Below, one piece after another: positions 61,442 to 64,000 of a stretch of 64,000 nucleotides of DNA (within the stretch, counting starts at the first letter, position 1; each line of letters opens with the position of its first letter). The position numbers and the translations under genes are program-made. The DNA is from Actinomycetales bacterium JB111 (GTDB taxonomy: Bacteria; Actinomycetota; Actinomycetes; Actinomycetales; Actinomycetaceae): positions 1-64,000 of the forward strand of contig FUHX01000010.1 of assembly GCA_900163555.1 (NCBI GenBank), given 5' to 3'. The notes below the pieces were generated by a model, which had not been told where the DNA came from, did not search any database, and saw nothing but the letters and a program-made list of their open reading frames with translations.

Positions 61442-62831
61442 CAACGGCCTCCCGGTCAGTCGTTCGCTTCGCCATTCGACCGATACCCGGTCGTCCAACC
61501 ACCTCATTGTCCGAGAACACGGTCTGACCCCGGACGATGGTGCGGACCGGTAGGCCGGTGAATGTCCGCCCCGCGTAGGGGGTGTGCCCCATCTTGCTGA
61601 GGACTTCTCCGTCGGTGATGGTCGCGCTCGCTTCGAGGTCGACAAGCACCAGATCCGCGTCGGCACCCGGCTCGATCTTGCCCTTGGCTCCCATGCCGAA
61701 GACTCGAGCGGGCGCCGCCGACGTCGCTTCGACGACTCGTTCGAGGCTGATCTGTCCGCGGTTCACGGCATCAAGCAGCATTCGCAGATAGAACTGCGTG
61801 GATGGGGTGCCAGTGTGTGCCTTCCATCCGTCAGTCCACCCTGGCTCCTTCTCCTCGCGTGTATGGGGGGCGTGATCCGTGGAGACGAGATCGATGGTTC
61901 CGTCACGGAGACCCTCCCACAGCGCCTCGTCGTTGACCTTCGGCACCCAGTACGAGAGTGCATATGAACCGAGCTTCTCGATGTTCTCCCACTCATTGCC
62001 CAGGAAGAGCGCCCACGGGTTGATCTCGGCCGACACACGCTGTCCCCGGCGCTTGGCGTCCCGGATCATCTCGACCGAACCCTTGGTCTGCACGTGCAGG
62101 AGGTGCAGCCGGACCCCCGTGGCTCGCTGGAGACGCAGAAGAGTACCGATAGCCGAGTCCCAGATGACACCGTCGTGGGCGGCGTACGCCTTGGCGTAGG
62201 CCTCCGCATCACGCTCGCCTCGGTCCCAGAACTTCTGTTCGATGTGGTCCATGAGAGCTTGGTCGTGGGGGTGGACCATGAGCGGGACATCCGCCGCAGC
62301 ACAGGCCTCCATGATGGCAAAGAGCTCACCGTGGTCGTGGACACCGATACCAGGCATGTGCGGATAGTCCCGGCCCGTGTCGACAACCATGAAGACCTTG
62401 AACGCGATGACTCCCGTCTCCGCCATGGAGGGGATCTCTTCTTTGAGGGTGCCCGCAGGGTTGATGTTCCAGTCGACCACTGCCTTCGCGTCATAGAGGT
62501 CGAACATCTGCTCAAGAACGTCGATCCTGTTTGGGACCGGGAAAACGTTGGGCATAGCGACCGTCGTCGTGACGCCCCCAGCAGCACAGGCGCGGGTCAC
62601 CGAGAGGATGTCTTCCTTGTGCGTGAAGCCTGGCTCACGGTGGTGGCTGTGCACGTCGATCAGCCCGGGGATCATCGTGAGACCCGTCGCGTCGATCGTC
62701 TCGTGCGCCTCGGGAGCCTCCTCCGGGATGTAGATGCCGGCGATCTTTCCGTCGGCGACGCCGACGTCAACTGTTGCCTGTCCCCCGGGCAGCACAACGT
62801 TGGCTCCGGAAATGAGGGTGTCAAGGGGCAT
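61428..62831 (-). CDS. Cyclic amidohydrolase (dihydroorotase/allantoinase/hydantoinase type)
   Basis: 467 aa. Metal ligands: HxH at H61 and H63 (DVHSHHREPG), candidate carbamylated Lys K145 (IAFKVFM), His in MVHPHD and LLHVQTKG, Asp in STDHAPHT. DVHSHHREPG is dihydroorotase-like, but the length and EEKEPGW segment fit allantoinase/hydantoinase. It opens a cyclic ureide or imide. Heads a leftward operon with an NMT1-type importer and is divergent from a LysR gene. Confidence 0.87.
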   Translation of the reverse strand: MPLDTLISGANVVLPGGQATVDVGVADGKIAGIYIPEEAPEAHETIDATGLTMIPGLIDVHSHHREPGFTHKEDILSVTRACAAGGVTTTVAMPNVFPVPNRIDVLEQMFDLYDAKAVVDWNINPAGTLKEEIPSMAETGVIAFKVFMVVDTGRDYPHMPGIGVHDHGELFAIMEACAAADVPLMVHPHDQALMDHIEQKFWDRGERDAEAYAKAYAAHDGVIWDSAIGTLLRLQRATGVRLHLLHVQTKGSVEMIRDAKRRGQRVSAEINPWALFLGNEWENIEKLGSYALSYWVPKVNDEALWEGLRDGTIDLVSTDHAPHTREEKEPGWTDGWKAHTGTPSTQFYLRMLLDAVNRGQISLERVVEATSAAPARVFGMGAKGKIEPGADADLVLVDLEASATITDGEVLSKMGHTPYAGRTFTGLPVRTIVRGQTVFSDNEVVGRPGIGRMAKRTTDREAVDAHA

Positions 62832-62920
62832 GGAAAGCTCCGTTCGTCAGTCAACCCCGGCCGCCTTTGGACTACGGGGTACGTCAGTACGTTATGCACC
62901 CGGTGGTAACTTCACCATCC
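62832..62920. promoter_or_regulatory. LysR-type divergent control region
   Basis: Spacer between the amidohydrolase and LysR genes. Holds GTAC-N4-GTAC (62879-62890) and further A/T-rich sequence; LysR regulators usually bind such interrupted dyads next to their own gene. Confidence 0.45.
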
Positions 62921-63847
62921 ATGGGTGATTCCGAGCGTGTATCACGTGATGTCCACTTACCAGACCTGGAGGTCTTCGTCGCTGCATCTAGCTCGAGGAG
63001 CTTCCGCACCACAGCGGCACGCCTCTACATTTCACAACCTGCCGTCAGCCGCTCCATCGCTCGTCTCGAAGCGGCGCTCGGCGAGCGCCTCTTCGACCGA
63101 AGTCGACGCGGGGTCAGACTCACGCCAGCAGGGGAAGCTCTCCTCGTACGGGCACGCCGGATCGTCCACCTCATGTCCGACCTCCGCGTCGCCCCCCTTG
63201 CGACAGCGACGAGCACCATCCGACTCGGCACCGCCGGCACAGCCGCCGGCTCCTTCCTCGCGAAGTTTCTTTCCGAGTGGATCAAGTCCCACCCAGACAC
63301 GGTCCTGAGAGTGGTCGAGGACGGTGCAGCAAGACTCACCCGGCGCCTGTGGGAGGGCGAAGTCGATCTGGCAATCATCGCCAGCCCCATCCCGGCATCA
63401 TTCGAGTCCTACCCCATCACGAGGGTCGGCATCTCAGCGCACTTTCCACCTGGGCATGCGTTGGACCGGATGGCAAGTGGAGTGACGGCATCCGACCTGG
63501 CGCCCTACCCTCTCCTCGTCAACCAGCCTTCCTTCATCTCTGCCCAACTCATCGCCGCAGAGTTCGAGCAGGCGTCAGTGCGTCCGAACATCGTGTACCG
63601 CTCATCAGTTGGTCAGACACTTGGCTCGCTCGCTGAAGCTGGAATGGGCATCGCTCTCTTCTCTGAAAGCGTCGACATGAGGTCTACGAGCCTGCGCAGT
63701 CGTCCCATGGTCGACGCCGAGGGCAAGCAGCTCGAGTTCCACCTGCGAATCGCTTGGCGACGCGAGGACGACGCCCCCGAACTGCGCGAGTTCGGCCGAG
63801 AACTCTCAGAGTTCGTGATGTCGAACTGGCAACCGTACGGACACTGA
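62921..63847 (+). CDS. LysR-family transcriptional regulator
   Basis: 308 aa. N-terminal HTH: LEVFVAASSSRSFRTTAARL then YISQPAVSRSIARLEAALG; LFDRSRRGVRLTPAGE follows; type-2 periplasmic-like effector domain after about 90. ATG at 62921 chosen; 62894 is possible but would run through the dyad. Probably activates the divergent amidohydrolase-ABC operon with its ureide as inducer (inference). Confidence 0.88.
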   Translation: MGDSERVSRDVHLPDLEVFVAASSSRSFRTTAARLYISQPAVSRSIARLEAALGERLFDRSRRGVRLTPAGEALLVRARRIVHLMSDLRVAPLATATSTIRLGTAGTAAGSFLAKFLSEWIKSHPDTVLRVVEDGAARLTRRLWEGEVDLAIIASPIPASFESYPITRVGISAHFPPGHALDRMASGVTASDLAPYPLLVNQPSFISAQLIAAEFEQASVRPNIVYRSSVGQTLGSLAEAGMGIALFSESVDMRSTSLRSRPMVDAEGKQLEFHLRIAWRREDDAPELREFGRELSEFVMSNWQPYGH

Positions 63848-64000
63848 ATGCCACCTTCACGATTGATCACCCTGCAGCTGAGCGTTGTACCGACCTCTAG
63901 TTGGGCGTGCGAACCGCACTATCTCAGTGCATGCACCGCACCAGACCGACACTCCCGACAAGCGACCTTACCTTCGTCTGGCTCCCTAGTCAGGCCCAGT
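63848..64000. other. Window-end spacer
   Basis: No gene can be assigned. An ATG at 63931 opens a frame to the window edge (MHRTRPTLPTSDLTF), too short to judge. Confidence 0.3.

Overview
The window reads as chromosome from a high-GC Actinomycetota bacterium. Sample lines count near 75% G+C, start codons are often GTG, and there is a WhiB Fe-S protein, lipoproteins with actinobacterial lipoboxes, and many genes joined by 4-nt ATGA or GTGA overlaps. The eukaryote-type UTP-glucose-1-phosphate uridylyltransferase and overall gene mix lean towards Micrococcales, but the genus cannot be fixed from the sequence. I see no rRNA, tRNA, CRISPR array, phage or transposase.

Layout. 0-9 kb: FGGY sugar kinase, a Pro/Gly/Gln-rich hypothetical, WhiB, UGPase, an AI-2E-family permease, aldo/keto reductase, PdxK-type kinase and a small membrane protein. 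9-16 kb: a leftward operon of PaaI thioesterase, acyl-CoA ligase, two permeases, ATPase, lipoprotein and probably an MDR oxidoreductase, apparently for uptake and CoA activation of a carboxylate. 16-25.7 kb: VOC protein, SWIM-SNF2 helicase, HdeD-like protein, a translationally coupled ATC hydrolase / carbamoylase pair, and a GlgX-like debranching enzyme with an unusual N-terminus. 25.8-38.9 kb: an aromatic-acid region with a complete Liv-type ABC importer (one rightward operon), a fused salicylyl-CoA/anthraniloyl-CoA monooxygenase, a benzoate-CoA-ligase-family enzyme, two thioesterases, a cupin, RidA and a PaaX regulator. 39-48 kb: DEAD-box helicase, FAH-family hydrolase, a hydrolase-DrrA fusion with its DrrB permease, a BCCT transporter and a TauE/SafE protein. 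48-53.4 kb: a ThDP decarboxylase-like enzyme divergent from an isatin-hydrolase-like cyclase, an IclR regulator and a flavin hydroxylase. 53.5-58.5 kb: HAD phosphatase, APH-like kinase, His-rich SRPBCC protein, aldo/keto reductase, a 28-aa peptide and a MetE-C-like protein. 58.6-64 kb: a lower-GC block (about 58% on a sample line) with a LysR regulator divergent from a cyclic amidohydrolase plus NMT1/SsuABC importer, probably acquired.

The most interesting idea is that the two aromatic blocks form one route: isatin to isatinate (cyclase), isatinate decarboxylation (ThDP enzyme), anthranilate activation (ligase), dearomatising attack on anthraniloyl-CoA (fused monooxygenase), then enamine deamination (RidA) and CoA release (thioesterases). 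A salicylate-to-gentisate reading of the same CoA enzymes is the main alternative. A second theme is a set of long intergenic hairpins, mostly at 3' ends or between convergent genes, some sharing the same sequence words.
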